Positions 43,667 through 52,496 of a stretch of 64,000 bases of DNA are shown piece by piece. Source of the DNA: Deinococcus cellulosilyticus NBRC 106333 = KACC 11606 (GTDB taxonomy: Bacteria; Deinococcota; Deinococci; Deinococcales; Deinococcaceae); contig NZ_BJXB01000007.1 of NCBI RefSeq assembly GCF_007990775.1, positions 62,001 to 126,000 of the forward strand, given 5' to 3'. Within the stretch, counting starts at the first letter, position 1. The number at the start of each line of letters is the position of its first letter. Below the pieces are notes generated by a model. It saw nothing but the letters and a program-made list of their open reading frames with translations. It was not told where the DNA came from and made no database searches. A program made the translations under genes and the position numbers.

Positions 43667-45529
43667 TCATTCCCCGGACATCAGGTCCACAAAAATGTGG
43701 GCCAGTTCAGGATCAAAATGGCTCCCACTGGTGCGCAGGATCTCTGCCAGGGCCTCTGCTTTGCTCCACGCCCGCTTGTAGGGCCGCTCATCGGTGAGGG
43801 CGTCATACACGTCGATCAGGGCGAAAGCACGGGCAGCCAGGGGGATTTTGTCCCCTGCCAGGGCTCCGGGGTAACCGGTGCCATCCCAGCGCTCGTGGTG
43901 GTAAAGCACCACATCGAGGGTCAACTGCGGCAGGGTGGGGATGTTTTTCAGCAGCTCAAAACCGATCACGGTGTGACGCTTCATGATGGCCCACTCGTCT
44001 GCATCCAGCTTTGCGGGTTTGAGCAGAATGTGGTCCGGAATGGAGATCTTCCCGGTGTCGTGCAGGTAGGCCCCCCAGCGCAGGGCATCCAGTGCATCCC
44101 CATCGAATCCCAGCACACGCCCGAGGCGCTCGGAGAGTTGCACCACCCGGTCGGTGTGCCCTTTGGTTTCGTAATTGCGGTACTCCAGCATCACGCCCAT
44201 GGCTTTCAGGGTCTCTTCACGGGAGGCCTGCAGGTCATGCAGGTGGGCGGTGCGCTGTTGTTCGATCAGGCGCTCGGTCTCGATGCGGGCCGTGACATCC
44301 CTGCTGTTGATCACCACACCATCAAGGTCGGCGTCAACATCAGAGAACATTCCTGAGGTTTCCAGCCACACCCAGTGCCCATCTTTGTGCCGGAAACGGT
44401 AGGTGGCCTGAACCATCTGTCCAGGGTTCATCAGGGCCTGCTGAAAAACCTGCACCATCGTGGCAAGGTCATCTGGATGCACGTCCTGAAAAGCACTTCG
44501 CTGGTTCAGGTCTTCAGGGCTGTACCCCAGAATCGACTCAATGGAGGGGCTGACAAATTGCATGTTTCCCTGCACATCCATGATGCCCACAATGTCATGG
44601 CTGTGCTCGGTGAGCTTGCGGTAACGCCTTTCCTGGCCTTCCAGCCTTGAATGCAGCATGGCGCGTTGCAGGGCTTCTGCACAGCGCAGGGCCATGTCCC
44701 TCAGGAATTGCCTTTCGGTTTCACTGAAAGCCTGATTGCCGTCATAAGACAGGGTGAGGGCACCCAGGGTCTGGCCTTCCACCTGAAGGGACAGCACGGC
44801 ATGGCTGCTGGATTCTGCCCCTTCGATGTGCTGCATGTGGGGGTACTGGATGGCCCAGTCATCGGTGCTGAGAAAGAGGTCATGACCGTTGCGGATGGCG
44901 TCTCCTGCAGGTGTGGGTGCAGCCAGGGGGAAACGGCGCCAGGGTTTTTCCAGGTTCTCTGGATAACCCATGCTCCCCAGAATTTCGATCTGTCCTCTGG
45001 GCACATCTGTCCACATGACCGAGCCTGCTCTGGCGCCCATGGCCTCCATGCCCTGAATGAGCATCACCTGCACCACCTCTTCGGTGGTCTGCACTGAAGA
45101 AAGCGCATGGGTGAGTTGCAGCAGGGACCGGGTGCGCTGTTCCATCAGCACACGGTGGCTCACATCCCGCACGGTGAGCAGGATGCCCCGGATCTGGGGA
45201 TCATTCAGCAGGTTGACGGTGGTGCCTTCAAACCACAACCATTTGCCTTCCCCATCCTGCACACGGAAGGGGGGCATGGGCATGGGAATTCCATGCAACT
45301 GTGGACGCAGGCCATATTGCTGGATCACCGTGTGGTCTTCAGGATGAACCATTTCAAGCACATTCATCTGGGTCAGGCCAGACCTGCCAGACCGTTGCAG
45401 GTGCTGTTCCACCACTGCATTGTGCTCCAGCAGACGGCCCTGCGCATCCATCAGCACGATGGCATCGGTGGTGTGGTGCATCAGGGCACGAAACAAGGAC
45501 ATCTGGTTGTGAATGGAAGCATCAGGCAT
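43667..45529 (-). CDS. PAS-GAF-PAS-HD-GYP signalling protein (putative c-di-GMP phosphodiesterase)
   Basis: 620 residues, cytoplasmic. A PAS domain spans about 10-135 (DAIVLMDAQGRLLEHN, WLWFEGTTVNLLNDPQ). A GAF-like domain follows at about 140-295. A second PAS is at about 305-420 (HDIVGIMDVQGNMQFVSPSIESILGYSPEDL). The HD-GYP domain is at about 435-620 with HDTGK and HHERWDGTGYP, the metal-binding and GYP motifs. It should degrade cyclic di-GMP in response to a signal sensed by the PAS/GAF modules. No partner gene is adjacent. Confidence 0.9.
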   Translation of the reverse strand: MPDASIHNQMSLFRALMHHTTDAIVLMDAQGRLLEHNAVVEQHLQRSGRSGLTQMNVLEMVHPEDHTVIQQYGLRPQLHGIPMPMPPFRVQDGEGKWLWFEGTTVNLLNDPQIRGILLTVRDVSHRVLMEQRTRSLLQLTHALSSVQTTEEVVQVMLIQGMEAMGARAGSVMWTDVPRGQIEILGSMGYPENLEKPWRRFPLAAPTPAGDAIRNGHDLFLSTDDWAIQYPHMQHIEGAESSSHAVLSLQVEGQTLGALTLSYDGNQAFSETERQFLRDMALRCAEALQRAMLHSRLEGQERRYRKLTEHSHDIVGIMDVQGNMQFVSPSIESILGYSPEDLNQRSAFQDVHPDDLATMVQVFQQALMNPGQMVQATYRFRHKDGHWVWLETSGMFSDVDADLDGVVINSRDVTARIETERLIEQQRTAHLHDLQASREETLKAMGVMLEYRNYETKGHTDRVVQLSERLGRVLGFDGDALDALRWGAYLHDTGKISIPDHILLKPAKLDADEWAIMKRHTVIGFELLKNIPTLPQLTLDVVLYHHERWDGTGYPGALAGDKIPLAARAFALIDVYDALTDERPYKRAWSKAEALAEILRTSGSHFDPELAHIFVDLMSGE

Positions 45530-45673
45530 GGTGACCTCTCCGGGCCTGAAACCCTTCCGGGTGGAATTGGTGCGGCAGGAGGCCCCTTGATGTCAGGATA
45601 GGGGATGGGCTGTCACGGCTTCCTGAAAACCTGTGTTAAGAAAGGCTCACAGCAAGATGAACAAAACACAAAT

Positions 45674-45705
45674 GAAAAAGTCTGGCTTCTTCACCAGACT
45701 CTTTC
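45674..45705 (-). terminator. Terminator of the pectin operon
   Basis: On the minus strand GAAAGAGTCTGG pairs with CCAGACTTTTTC (one mismatch) and runs into a T-rich stretch, about 40 bp after the lyase stop. Confidence 0.7.
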
Positions 45706-45746
45706 ATCACCTGTAAACGTTTTCGAACATCTCAAAGCAGGGTCTT

Positions 45747-46886
45747 CTACAGCTCCACCAGGTACAGCTGAACCCGACCACCCTGATCCGAGGCATACAG
45801 GATGCGCTTTCCATCCCAGCTGAACGTCGGATGGCAGTGGCTCTCCTGGGTGTGCCAGGAGGTGCCGTGTGAGAGCAGCACTTCCAGTTTTGCCTCCTCT
45901 GAAGCGATGTCGATCAGGACCAGGTGGTCCAGATCATCCCCGACCAGCAGGGTGTTGTCCGGGTTTGAATGGTAATGGTTGCAGTAAAAAGGCATGTCGA
46001 TGCGGCGCACTTCCTGACCATCCGGGTGCATCAGGGCCACGAAAGGCCGCATGCTGTTCTCATTGATGGCGACATGCTGCGCCACCGCCTGCGTGCGGTC
46101 CGAGGTCACCGTCCCGTCGTGACCCGGTCCCCGGTTGTCCAGAAAGATCAGACCGTCCTGCGTCCAGAATTCATGCCCGATGGCATCATCAGCGTCCTGG
46201 CGGAAACAGGGCCTGACTTCACGGGACACAGCATCGAGCACCCAGACCCGCTGGTTCACCAGGTTCCAGGGGCCTTCATGGCAGTACATGGCCAGGGTGG
46301 GGTCCACGGGGCTGAACTGAAAATGCCCCACCCAGTGGGTGTCCTGCTTCACATCAAAGTGGCCTGAACCATCGATCTTCGCGAAGGTGATGCGTCCATC
46401 CTTGCTGCGGTAAAAACCGTCTTTGAAGCCCGAGTAGTTCGCCCCCACCCCCTTGATGACCTTCTCGTTGCGGCAGAACCCCACGTACCTGCGGTTGGCA
46501 CTGATGGACGGGGCCAGCAGGCCATAATTTCCGTGCTCCTCGTACAGGGTGGTGATTTCTCCGGTGCGGGTGTCGAGCTTGCGCACTTTGTTTCCCGCCA
46601 GATACACCACCAGTTCACTGTCCGGGGTTTTGGTGACCCGGGTGACCGACTGCTCCTCGTCGGTCAGGCGCACGGTTTCTCCAGTCTCGTAATTCATGCG
46701 GTACAACTGGTAATGGGGATTTTCGTGCGGGGCAAGGTCATGACCAGAATCCCGATCTGAACGAAAGTAGATCTCCGGTTTGCTGGAATCAAAAGCATTT
46801 TCGGTGAAATAAAGGTGCACATTGTTGCCAGAGTCGGTCAGCTGACGGATGGTGCGCCCGGTGTCCGGGTCCTTGAATTCCCTCAT
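45747..46886 (-). CDS. ogl: Oligogalacturonate lyase (PL22)
   Basis: 379 residues, close to the usual 388. A seven-bladed beta-propeller lyase that splits short (unsaturated) galacturonides to 4-deoxy-5-keto-uronate in the cytoplasm. Family segments: LYFTENAFDSSKPEIYFRSDR, MYCHEGPWNLVNQRVW, GHEFW and SWHTQESHCHPTFSWDGKRILYASD, which contain the metal-binding histidines. No signal peptide is seen. It overlaps the kdgF stop by 4 bp and is the last gene of the operon. Confidence 0.94.
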   Translation of the reverse strand: MREFKDPDTGRTIRQLTDSGNNVHLYFTENAFDSSKPEIYFRSDRDSGHDLAPHENPHYQLYRMNYETGETVRLTDEEQSVTRVTKTPDSELVVYLAGNKVRKLDTRTGEITTLYEEHGNYGLLAPSISANRRYVGFCRNEKVIKGVGANYSGFKDGFYRSKDGRITFAKIDGSGHFDVKQDTHWVGHFQFSPVDPTLAMYCHEGPWNLVNQRVWVLDAVSREVRPCFRQDADDAIGHEFWTQDGLIFLDNRGPGHDGTVTSDRTQAVAQHVAINENSMRPFVALMHPDGQEVRRIDMPFYCNHYHSNPDNTLLVGDDLDHLVLIDIASEEAKLEVLLSHGTSWHTQESHCHPTFSWDGKRILYASDQGGRVQLYLVEL

Positions 46887-47230
46887 GACCGTCCTTCCAG
46901 GGCATACAGGTGCACCTCGTCCAGCAGGTCCTTTCTGACCGGGGTGAACATGTCGAGCAGTTCGCCAGCCTCCAGGGCCAGCGCCTCGTGCTCGATGCCT
47001 CCCGGAATGTGCAGGCTGTCCCCTGTCCGCAGCTCATGCTTCTGGGAACCCAGCGTGAACACGAAGCGTCCAGAAAGCACCAGGGTCAGTTGCTCGTGGG
47101 GGTGGCTGTGGCGGTTGCCTTCAGCACCTGATTCAAAACGCACCTGCATGGCCATCATGTGGTCACCGAGGGCCACCAGTTTGCGGATCACGCCGGGTTC
47201 GGCGCTCTCCCAGTCTCCTCCAAGTTTCAT
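46883..47230 (-). CDS. kdgF: Cupin, KdgF-like uronate ring-opening protein
   Basis: 115 residues, single cupin. RHSHPHEQLTLVLSGRFVF is the metal motif and GDSLHIPGGIEHEA the second. KdgF turns the cyclic unsaturated uronate released by lyases into the open-chain keto form. Context between the lyase and kdgK supports this. The length is typical. Confidence 0.9.
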   Translation of the reverse strand: MKLGGDWESAEPGVIRKLVALGDHMMAMQVRFESGAEGNRHSHPHEQLTLVLSGRFVFTLGSQKHELRTGDSLHIPGGIEHEALALEAGELLDMFTPVRKDLLDEVHLYALEGRS

Positions 47231-47348
47231 TGTGGGCTCCTAGGGTGGGGAAAGAGGGGAAGTTGGTCTGCCGGGAGCAGGGGGCAGGGGGCCGGCGGCC
47301 CAGCGCGAAACGTGCCGCCACGTGAGCGCGTGGTGGGGCCAAGACAGA

Positions 47349-47378
47349 CCCGAGAGCCGAGGACAGAAGGCAAAAGGC
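47349..47378. repeat. GC-rich intergenic repeat, copy A
   Basis: Contains GAGAGCCGAGG, AGAAGGC and AAAAGGC words shared with copies at 49805-49843 and 52453-52496. In the same 196-bp gap a hairpin with an 8-bp stem (47315-47322 with 47329-47336) lies nearby. No gene is seen in the gap. Confidence 0.5.
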
Positions 47379-47426
47379 GGGCCGTCTTACTGCCCCGTCC
47401 AGAGGGAAAGCCCAAAGAAAAACCCA

Positions 47427-48368
47427 TCACTGCACCTCCAGATGAAAGGCACCAAACAGGTCTTTCGGGGGAATGGCTCCTCTGAAAGCGAGCTTCCTGG
47501 CTGCCACCCGATGGGCGAATTGAATGGCTTCTGGAAGAGGGGTGCTTTGCAGAAAACGGGTCAGAAAAGCCCCGTTCCAGCAGTCCCCGGCTCCTGTGGT
47601 GTCCATGACCTGGTCCACGGGAAGTGCGGGGATGTGCCCTTCTGCTCCTGCATGGTGGTAGAAAGCCCCGTCCTCACCGCTTTTCAGCACCACGAAAGGA
47701 TGCAGGGCAGAAAGGACGTCAAGGGCCTGATGCTGATTCTGGACGGATGGTTCCAGAAAGGTGAGGTCTGCCGGAAAACTGGGAAGCAGGAGGTCCACCA
47801 TCGGCAGCACCTCCTCGAAAGCGGTCCTTGCTGCCTCTAATCCTCCCTGGCTTTCCCAGAGCCTGGGGCGAAAATTGGGGTCATAAACCACCTGCACCCC
47901 GAAAGACCTTGCCATTTTCACTGCTTCCAGCACGGTCTTTCGGGCACTTTCACTGATGGCCTGGGTGATTCCAGACACCAGCAGCATGCGTGCGGAGGCC
48001 AGATAAGAAGGGTCGAGATGCTCAGACTGGAGCTTGGAGGCAGCGCTCCCTGCGCGGCGGTAGGTGAATTCCCGTTCTCCACCTTCCAGCAAACTGATGA
48101 AGTAAATGCCGTTCTCACCGGGAACCAGGGGGGCATGTGTGGTATCGATGCCTTCTTCTTCCCAGGAGGCAATGAGCCCTGGGCCGAAAGGGTCATCCCC
48201 CACCCTGCTGACAAAACCGGTTCTGAGGCCCAGACGGCTTGCCGTGACCAGGGTGTTCAGCACATCTCCCCCAAAACTGCGCTTCAGAGTGGGGGTGGTT
48301 CCCAGAGGCTGGTCTGCGTGACACTCCACCATGCACTCCCCAATGCCGATCAGGTCCAGGGCTTTCAT
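47427..48368 (-). CDS. kdgK: 2-keto-3-deoxygluconate kinase
   Basis: 313 residues, PfkB family. Phosphorylates KDG to KDPG. FGGDVLNTLVTASRLGLRTGFVSRVGDDPFG binds the sugar and TTGAGDCWNG carries the catalytic Asp262. The ATG at 48368 overlaps the aldolase stop by 4 bp. It lies directly after the KDPG aldolase gene, which fixes the substrate. Confidence 0.94.
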   Translation of the reverse strand: MKALDLIGIGECMVECHADQPLGTTPTLKRSFGGDVLNTLVTASRLGLRTGFVSRVGDDPFGPGLIASWEEEGIDTTHAPLVPGENGIYFISLLEGGEREFTYRRAGSAASKLQSEHLDPSYLASARMLLVSGITQAISESARKTVLEAVKMARSFGVQVVYDPNFRPRLWESQGGLEAARTAFEEVLPMVDLLLPSFPADLTFLEPSVQNQHQALDVLSALHPFVVLKSGEDGAFYHHAGAEGHIPALPVDQVMDTTGAGDCWNGAFLTRFLQSTPLPEAIQFAHRVAARKLAFRGAIPPKDLFGAFHLEVQ

Positions 48369-48997
48369 GCCAGACCTGCTGCCTGCAGGGCTTGACGGGT
48401 GGCGGCTGTGACCGCTGCAGCATCTCCGGTTTCCACAGCAACTTTCGGGAACAGGTTGGAGCCCAGTCCCACCGCCAGAGCCCCCACAGTGCGGTATTGC
48501 ACGACATCTTCTGGTCCCACCCCACCCGTGACCATGCACTTCAGGTCAGGAAAAGGCCCGAGCAGGTCTTTGAGGTAACCGAGACCTCCACTTGATCCGA
48601 TGGGAAAGAGTTTCACCACCTCCACCCCCAGGCGCATGGCCCGCTGGATTTCGGTCGGAGTGATGACCCCCGGAACATAAGGCACCCCATGCTCCAGGGC
48701 CACCTCCAGCACATCGGTTCCCAGGTGAGGGCTCACCAGAAACCGGGCTCCAGCGGAGGTGGCCTGCAACGCCTGCTCTGCGTCCATCACCGTGCCTGCC
48801 CCCAGCAGGAACCCCTGGGGCACCTGCTCACGAAGTTGCTGCAGGGCAGAAGCAGCATCTGGTGTGGTGAAGGTGACCTCGATGGCTTTCAGGCCCCCTT
48901 TTGCAGCTGCTAGGGTCGCATGAACTGCCCTGTCTGCAGAAGAGGCCCTGAGCACCCCCACCACCCCGGCCTGTTGCAGCAGGAGTGAAATGGACAT
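48365..48997 (-). CDS. eda: 2-dehydro-3-deoxy-phosphogluconate aldolase
   Basis: 210 residues, class I KDPG aldolase. Cleaves KDPG to pyruvate and glyceraldehyde 3-phosphate. The Schiff-base lysine is Lys129 in VVKLFP, the base is Glu40 in AIEVTF, and GAGTV and VSPH are present. The ATG at 48997 starts the conserved region. Confidence 0.94.
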   Translation of the reverse strand: MSISLLLQQAGVVGVLRASSADRAVHATLAAAKGGLKAIEVTFTTPDAASALQQLREQVPQGFLLGAGTVMDAEQALQATSAGARFLVSPHLGTDVLEVALEHGVPYVPGVITPTEIQRAMRLGVEVVKLFPIGSSGGLGYLKDLLGPFPDLKCMVTGGVGPEDVVQYRTVGALAVGLGSNLFPKVAVETGDAAAVTAATRQALQAAGLA

Positions 48998-49004
48998 GGG
49001 GTGA

Positions 49005-49790
49005 TCAGCGACTGAGCCAGCCACCATCCACCACCAGCACATGACCGTTCACGTAATCTGCAGCACTCGAGGCCAGAAACACCGCCGCTCCACCCAGATC
49101 CGCAGGACTCCCCCACCTGCCCGCAGGAATCCGGTCCAGAATCGCCTTCGAGCGCTCCGGATCTGCCCTGAGGGCAGCGGTGTTGTTGGTCGCAATGTAC
49201 CCGGGGGCAATGGCGTTCACATTGATGCCTTTTGAGCCCCACTCGTTGGCCAGGGCCTTGGTGATCCCGGCCACCGCATGCTTGGAGGCGGTGTAAGACG
49301 GAACCCGAATGCCCCCCTGAAAGGACAGCAAAGAAGCAATGCTGATGATCTTCCCGTAACCCCTCTGCAGCATGCCTGCCCCTGCTGCGCGGGTCATGCG
49401 CCAGGTGGCATTCAGGTTGATCTCAATCACCTCGTTCCAGTCATCCTCCCCGAACTTCTCGGCGTCCTCACGGCGAATGATTCCAGCGTTGTTCACCAGG
49501 ATGTCGACTTTCCCGAGGTCCCGCTCCACATCACGCACCAGGTCCTGCATGCCCGACAGATCGAGTTTTGAGAGGTCACAGGAGATGGAAGCGAAATCCT
49601 GTCCAGCTTCTTTGACCTGTCTTGCCGTTTCCCCATCGGTGTTGCCGAAGGCCGTGATGGCGACATTGGCTCCTGCCTGCGCAAGTGCAACAGCGATGCC
49701 CTGACCGATGCCCACCGTGCCTCCGGTAACGAGGGCTGTTTTGCCTTCCAGCGAGAAAGGGTTTTTAAATTGGGTCTGCACGTGGGTCAT
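49005..49790 (-). CDS. kduD: 2-dehydro-3-deoxy-D-gluconate 5-dehydrogenase
   Basis: 261 residues, short-chain dehydrogenase. NAD-binding GGTVGIGQG (23-31), the NNAG motif and the catalytic set Ser153, Tyr166, Lys170. The N-terminus FSLEGKTALVTGG and C-terminus VNGHVLVVDGGWLSR are typical of KduD. It reduces the diketo-uronate to KDG. It starts downstream of the isomerase gene and runs into eda with an 7-bp gap. Confidence 0.93.
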   Translation of the reverse strand: MTHVQTQFKNPFSLEGKTALVTGGTVGIGQGIAVALAQAGANVAITAFGNTDGETARQVKEAGQDFASISCDLSKLDLSGMQDLVRDVERDLGKVDILVNNAGIIRREDAEKFGEDDWNEVIEINLNATWRMTRAAGAGMLQRGYGKIISIASLLSFQGGIRVPSYTASKHAVAGITKALANEWGSKGINVNAIAPGYIATNNTAALRADPERSKAILDRIPAGRWGSPADLGGAAVFLASSAADYVNGHVLVVDGGWLSR

Positions 49791-49804
49791 GGGGTACCTC
49801 TTTT

Positions 49805-49843
49805 GGCCGAGGGCCGAGGGCCGAGAGCCGAGGGCGAAAAGCC
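49805..49843. repeat. GC-rich intergenic repeat, copy B
   Basis: Three to four iterations of GGCCGAGG/GAGAGCCGAGG in the spacer before kduD, sharing words with copies A and C. Nothing else is seen in this 109-bp gap. Confidence 0.5.
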
Positions 49844-49899
49844 ATTGCTCAGGCCTTGCCGTGGGTTTGCTGACGGCTGATGGGTGATCGCTAACCGCT

Positions 49900-50700
49900 T
49901 CATACCATCCCCACGGTTTTCTGCACCCAGCCGACCTCGGGATCGAGTTTCACCCCTTGCACCCGGCCATCTCCAGCCAGGAACCACAGGTAGTAACTCT
50001 GGTAGCCGGGTGCGGAAGTGTAGGTGTGGTAGCCATGAGGGATGGAGAGCAGGGTGTCATCCCGCACCTGATACGTCTGGTCGTACCCCCGTTCCGGGCT
50101 GTAGTGGCGCGTCAAACCCCAGCCTTCAGGAGAAGACACCCGGAAGTAGTACATCTCCTCATGGAATTTCTCCGGGCCGTTTTCCTCTTCGTGCTTGTGG
50201 GGCGGGTAGGTGCTCCAGTTGCCAGAGGGGGTGATGGTCTCTCCCACCATCAGCTTGCTGGCCGGGCGGCCATCGGGCTTCACGAGGATTTCCCGGAAGT
50301 TTCTTTTGTAATTCAGGGTGCCCCAGGTTCCGGTGTTCACCTGATCAGGACGGATCTCGTAAGGGTCGGTGTCCAGATCACTGGGTGCAGATGGAAGGGC
50401 AACTTCTATGCGACTCAGGGCAGTGATGGTGTAGGGGCTGTGCCTGGGCAGGTACACGCTGTGGGGATTTCCAGCAAAAACATTGGGCCTTCCCCCAATG
50501 CCTGAAAAAGTGTGGTCTCCCACCTGCACGTCTGCTTTGCCTGACAGCATCACCAGCAGGATTTCACGGTCTGCGGTTTCCCCGCTGTAACTCTCACCAG
50601 GGTTCAGGGTGAGTTTGGCAAACCTCAGCAGCTCACAGGCCTGATCTTCCAGCGGATGGAAGCCTTCTTTTTTCTCGATGGTGTGGAAATACTGGGTCAT
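49900..50700 (-). CDS. IolB/KduI-family uronate isomerase in the pectin operon
   Basis: 266 residues, bicupin of the KduI/IolB superfamily. GNWSTYPPHKHEEE and SIPHGYHTYTSAPGYQSYYLWFLAGD are of the IolB form. In this operon the missing step is 5-keto-4-deoxyuronate ketol-isomerase (KduI). This protein is therefore the best candidate to convert the keto-uronate into the substrate of KduD. It resembles the real IolB at 3442-4260 in motif layout but differs widely outside the motifs. Ribosome site GAAAGGAA. Confidence 0.8.
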   Translation of the reverse strand: MTQYFHTIEKKEGFHPLEDQACELLRFAKLTLNPGESYSGETADREILLVMLSGKADVQVGDHTFSGIGGRPNVFAGNPHSVYLPRHSPYTITALSRIEVALPSAPSDLDTDPYEIRPDQVNTGTWGTLNYKRNFREILVKPDGRPASKLMVGETITPSGNWSTYPPHKHEEENGPEKFHEEMYYFRVSSPEGWGLTRHYSPERGYDQTYQVRDDTLLSIPHGYHTYTSAPGYQSYYLWFLAGDGRVQGVKLDPEVGWVQKTVGMV

Positions 50701-50817
50701 TGGATTCCTTTCAGGTGGGGCGTTCAGGGTCTCTGGGTTTCTGGCCCTGGGCGAGGCATGTCTTGACCACAGGTGTCGACTGAATTTTCTTGCAAGGGGT
50801 GAGCCATCGGCCCACCC

Positions 50818-52347
50818 CTACTTGATAAATCCCGTCTTCTGCAGCACACTGCGGGCGTTTTGTTCGTACTGGTCAAATCCCACACCCCGCAGGCCATTCA
50901 GGAAGCTGGTCCAGTTGGCGTCATTGAGGGGGCGCTGGCCCAGCACGAACTGCACCATGCTCTCGGAAACGTAACGCTCAATGTCAGCCTGGTTGGGTGC
51001 AGACGGGACCGCAAGGTCTCCGGTGCGGTCAATCCAGGGGGATTTCCTTGCCACAGTCAGGAAATCGGAATACAGGTTGTAAGTTCTGCCATCTGCGGAG
51101 GTGATGGGACCGTAACGGCCTTTCAGTTCGGTGGTGTTGCCGTTCATGGCAAGCCAGCGCATCTGGGTGTACTGTCCGCGTTCGCTGGGGTTGTTGGTGG
51201 TGACGGTGGGGACGCCTTTCACCAGGTTATAGTGCACACCTTTCTTGCCCCAGGCCAGCTGGTTGTAACCCTCACCGGAGTTGGCCCATTCCAGGAACTT
51301 GGCGATGGCCGGGCCTTTTCCCTGGTCCAGGGCTTTTCTGGAGACTGCAAAGAGCCATCCTGCACTGGCGAAAGTGCCTGTGGCGTTCTTGCCTCCCGGA
51401 CCTTTGGGGGCGAGGATGTAGCGCACTTCGGCCTTGGGGTTGTTGGCGTCGAAGTTGCGGTATCCAGCGAGCAGGCCCCCGACACTTTCGAAGAACATGC
51501 CGTATTTGCCCTGCTGCCAGCGGGTCCTGAGGTCGGAGCGTTTCATGGTGGCCCAGTCGGGGTCCATCACTTTCGCTTCCACCATCTTGCGGATGAATTC
51601 GGTTGCTTTGCGGTAGTTGGGGTCTTTCACGTTGGCCGCAAATTTGTTCCCGGCTTTGTAATTCCAGGTGCCTGCCACCCCGTAGGCCCCATAAACCCAC
51701 TGGAAGTGGTTGCCAAGGCCCAGACCGGGCAGGATGCCTGCGGTGTCAAAATCAATCACACCACCAAAACCGTAGGTGTCCTTCTTGCCGTTGCCGTCCG
51801 GGTCACGTTCGGTGAAGGCTTTTGCCACCTCCAGGAACTCATCCAGGGTGGTGGGGGCTTTGAGCCCCAGTTTGTCCAGCCAGTCCTGCCGGATCAGGAT
51901 GCCGTACTGGCGGCTGAGGTTCACGGGGTCCTGCAGGCCCATCACCTTGCCATTCACGGTGACCAGCACACTGCGTTTCTTGTCGCTGTAACGCGCCCTG
52001 GTGCGTTTGGGCATCAGGGAGAGGATCGATTCCACAGGGGCCAGCTGACCCTGCTCCTGCAGTTTGAAAAAGAGGCTGCGGTTGCGAATCTCGAACAGGT
52101 CGGGCAGGTCGTTGGCGGCAGCCAGAGAACCCAGTTTGTTGTCCCCATCCACCCCTGGAGGCAACATGGAAAAGGAAAGGTCGATGCCCAGCCGGTCCTT
52201 GACCATCTTGTAGGTGTCCCAGCTTGCGGTGGGTGCTGGCGCTTCGGGATTCGCCGCCACCAGCATCACCTCGATGGCGTTCCTGTTCTGGGCGAAGGCA
52301 CTTGAAGCAACGAGGGCCAGCGAAATCAGTCCTAAAGTTCTTTTCAT
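50818..52347 (-). CDS. CUT1 sugar-binding protein (oligogalacturonide importer)
   Basis: 509 residues, large extracellular solute-binding protein of the LipO/AlgQ type. The signal peptide is MKRTLGLISLALVASSAFA with no lipobox. A calcium-binding loop (DPDGNGKKDTYGF) matches the one in AlgQ-like proteins. It delivers uronate oligomers to the two permeases encoded upstream. The ligand is inferred from the operon. Ribosome site AAGGAG. Confidence 0.87.
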   Translation of the reverse strand: MKRTLGLISLALVASSAFAQNRNAIEVMLVAANPEAPAPTASWDTYKMVKDRLGIDLSFSMLPPGVDGDNKLGSLAAANDLPDLFEIRNRSLFFKLQEQGQLAPVESILSLMPKRTRARYSDKKRSVLVTVNGKVMGLQDPVNLSRQYGILIRQDWLDKLGLKAPTTLDEFLEVAKAFTERDPDGNGKKDTYGFGGVIDFDTAGILPGLGLGNHFQWVYGAYGVAGTWNYKAGNKFAANVKDPNYRKATEFIRKMVEAKVMDPDWATMKRSDLRTRWQQGKYGMFFESVGGLLAGYRNFDANNPKAEVRYILAPKGPGGKNATGTFASAGWLFAVSRKALDQGKGPAIAKFLEWANSGEGYNQLAWGKKGVHYNLVKGVPTVTTNNPSERGQYTQMRWLAMNGNTTELKGRYGPITSADGRTYNLYSDFLTVARKSPWIDRTGDLAVPSAPNQADIERYVSESMVQFVLGQRPLNDANWTSFLNGLRGVGFDQYEQNARSVLQKTGFIK

Positions 52348-52452
52348 GACACGTCTCCTTATCAGGCTGTCTGCAGGGGCAGCAGCTGCTCTGGGTGGGT
52401 TTTTGGGGATTCTGGGGGTTTTTCACAGGGCGACCTGTGGCACGCCCCTAAT

Positions 52453-52496
52453 CTGGCCTTCTGCCTTCTGCTTTTGGCTCTGGGCCCTCGGCCTTT
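52453..52496. repeat. GC-rich intergenic repeat, copy C (inverted)
   Basis: On the minus strand it reads GGCCGAGGGCCCAGAGCC, then AAAAGCAGAAGGCAGAAGGCC, sharing the words of copies A and B. It fills much of the 147-bp gap between the binding-protein and permease genes and touches the permease stop. Confidence 0.5.
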
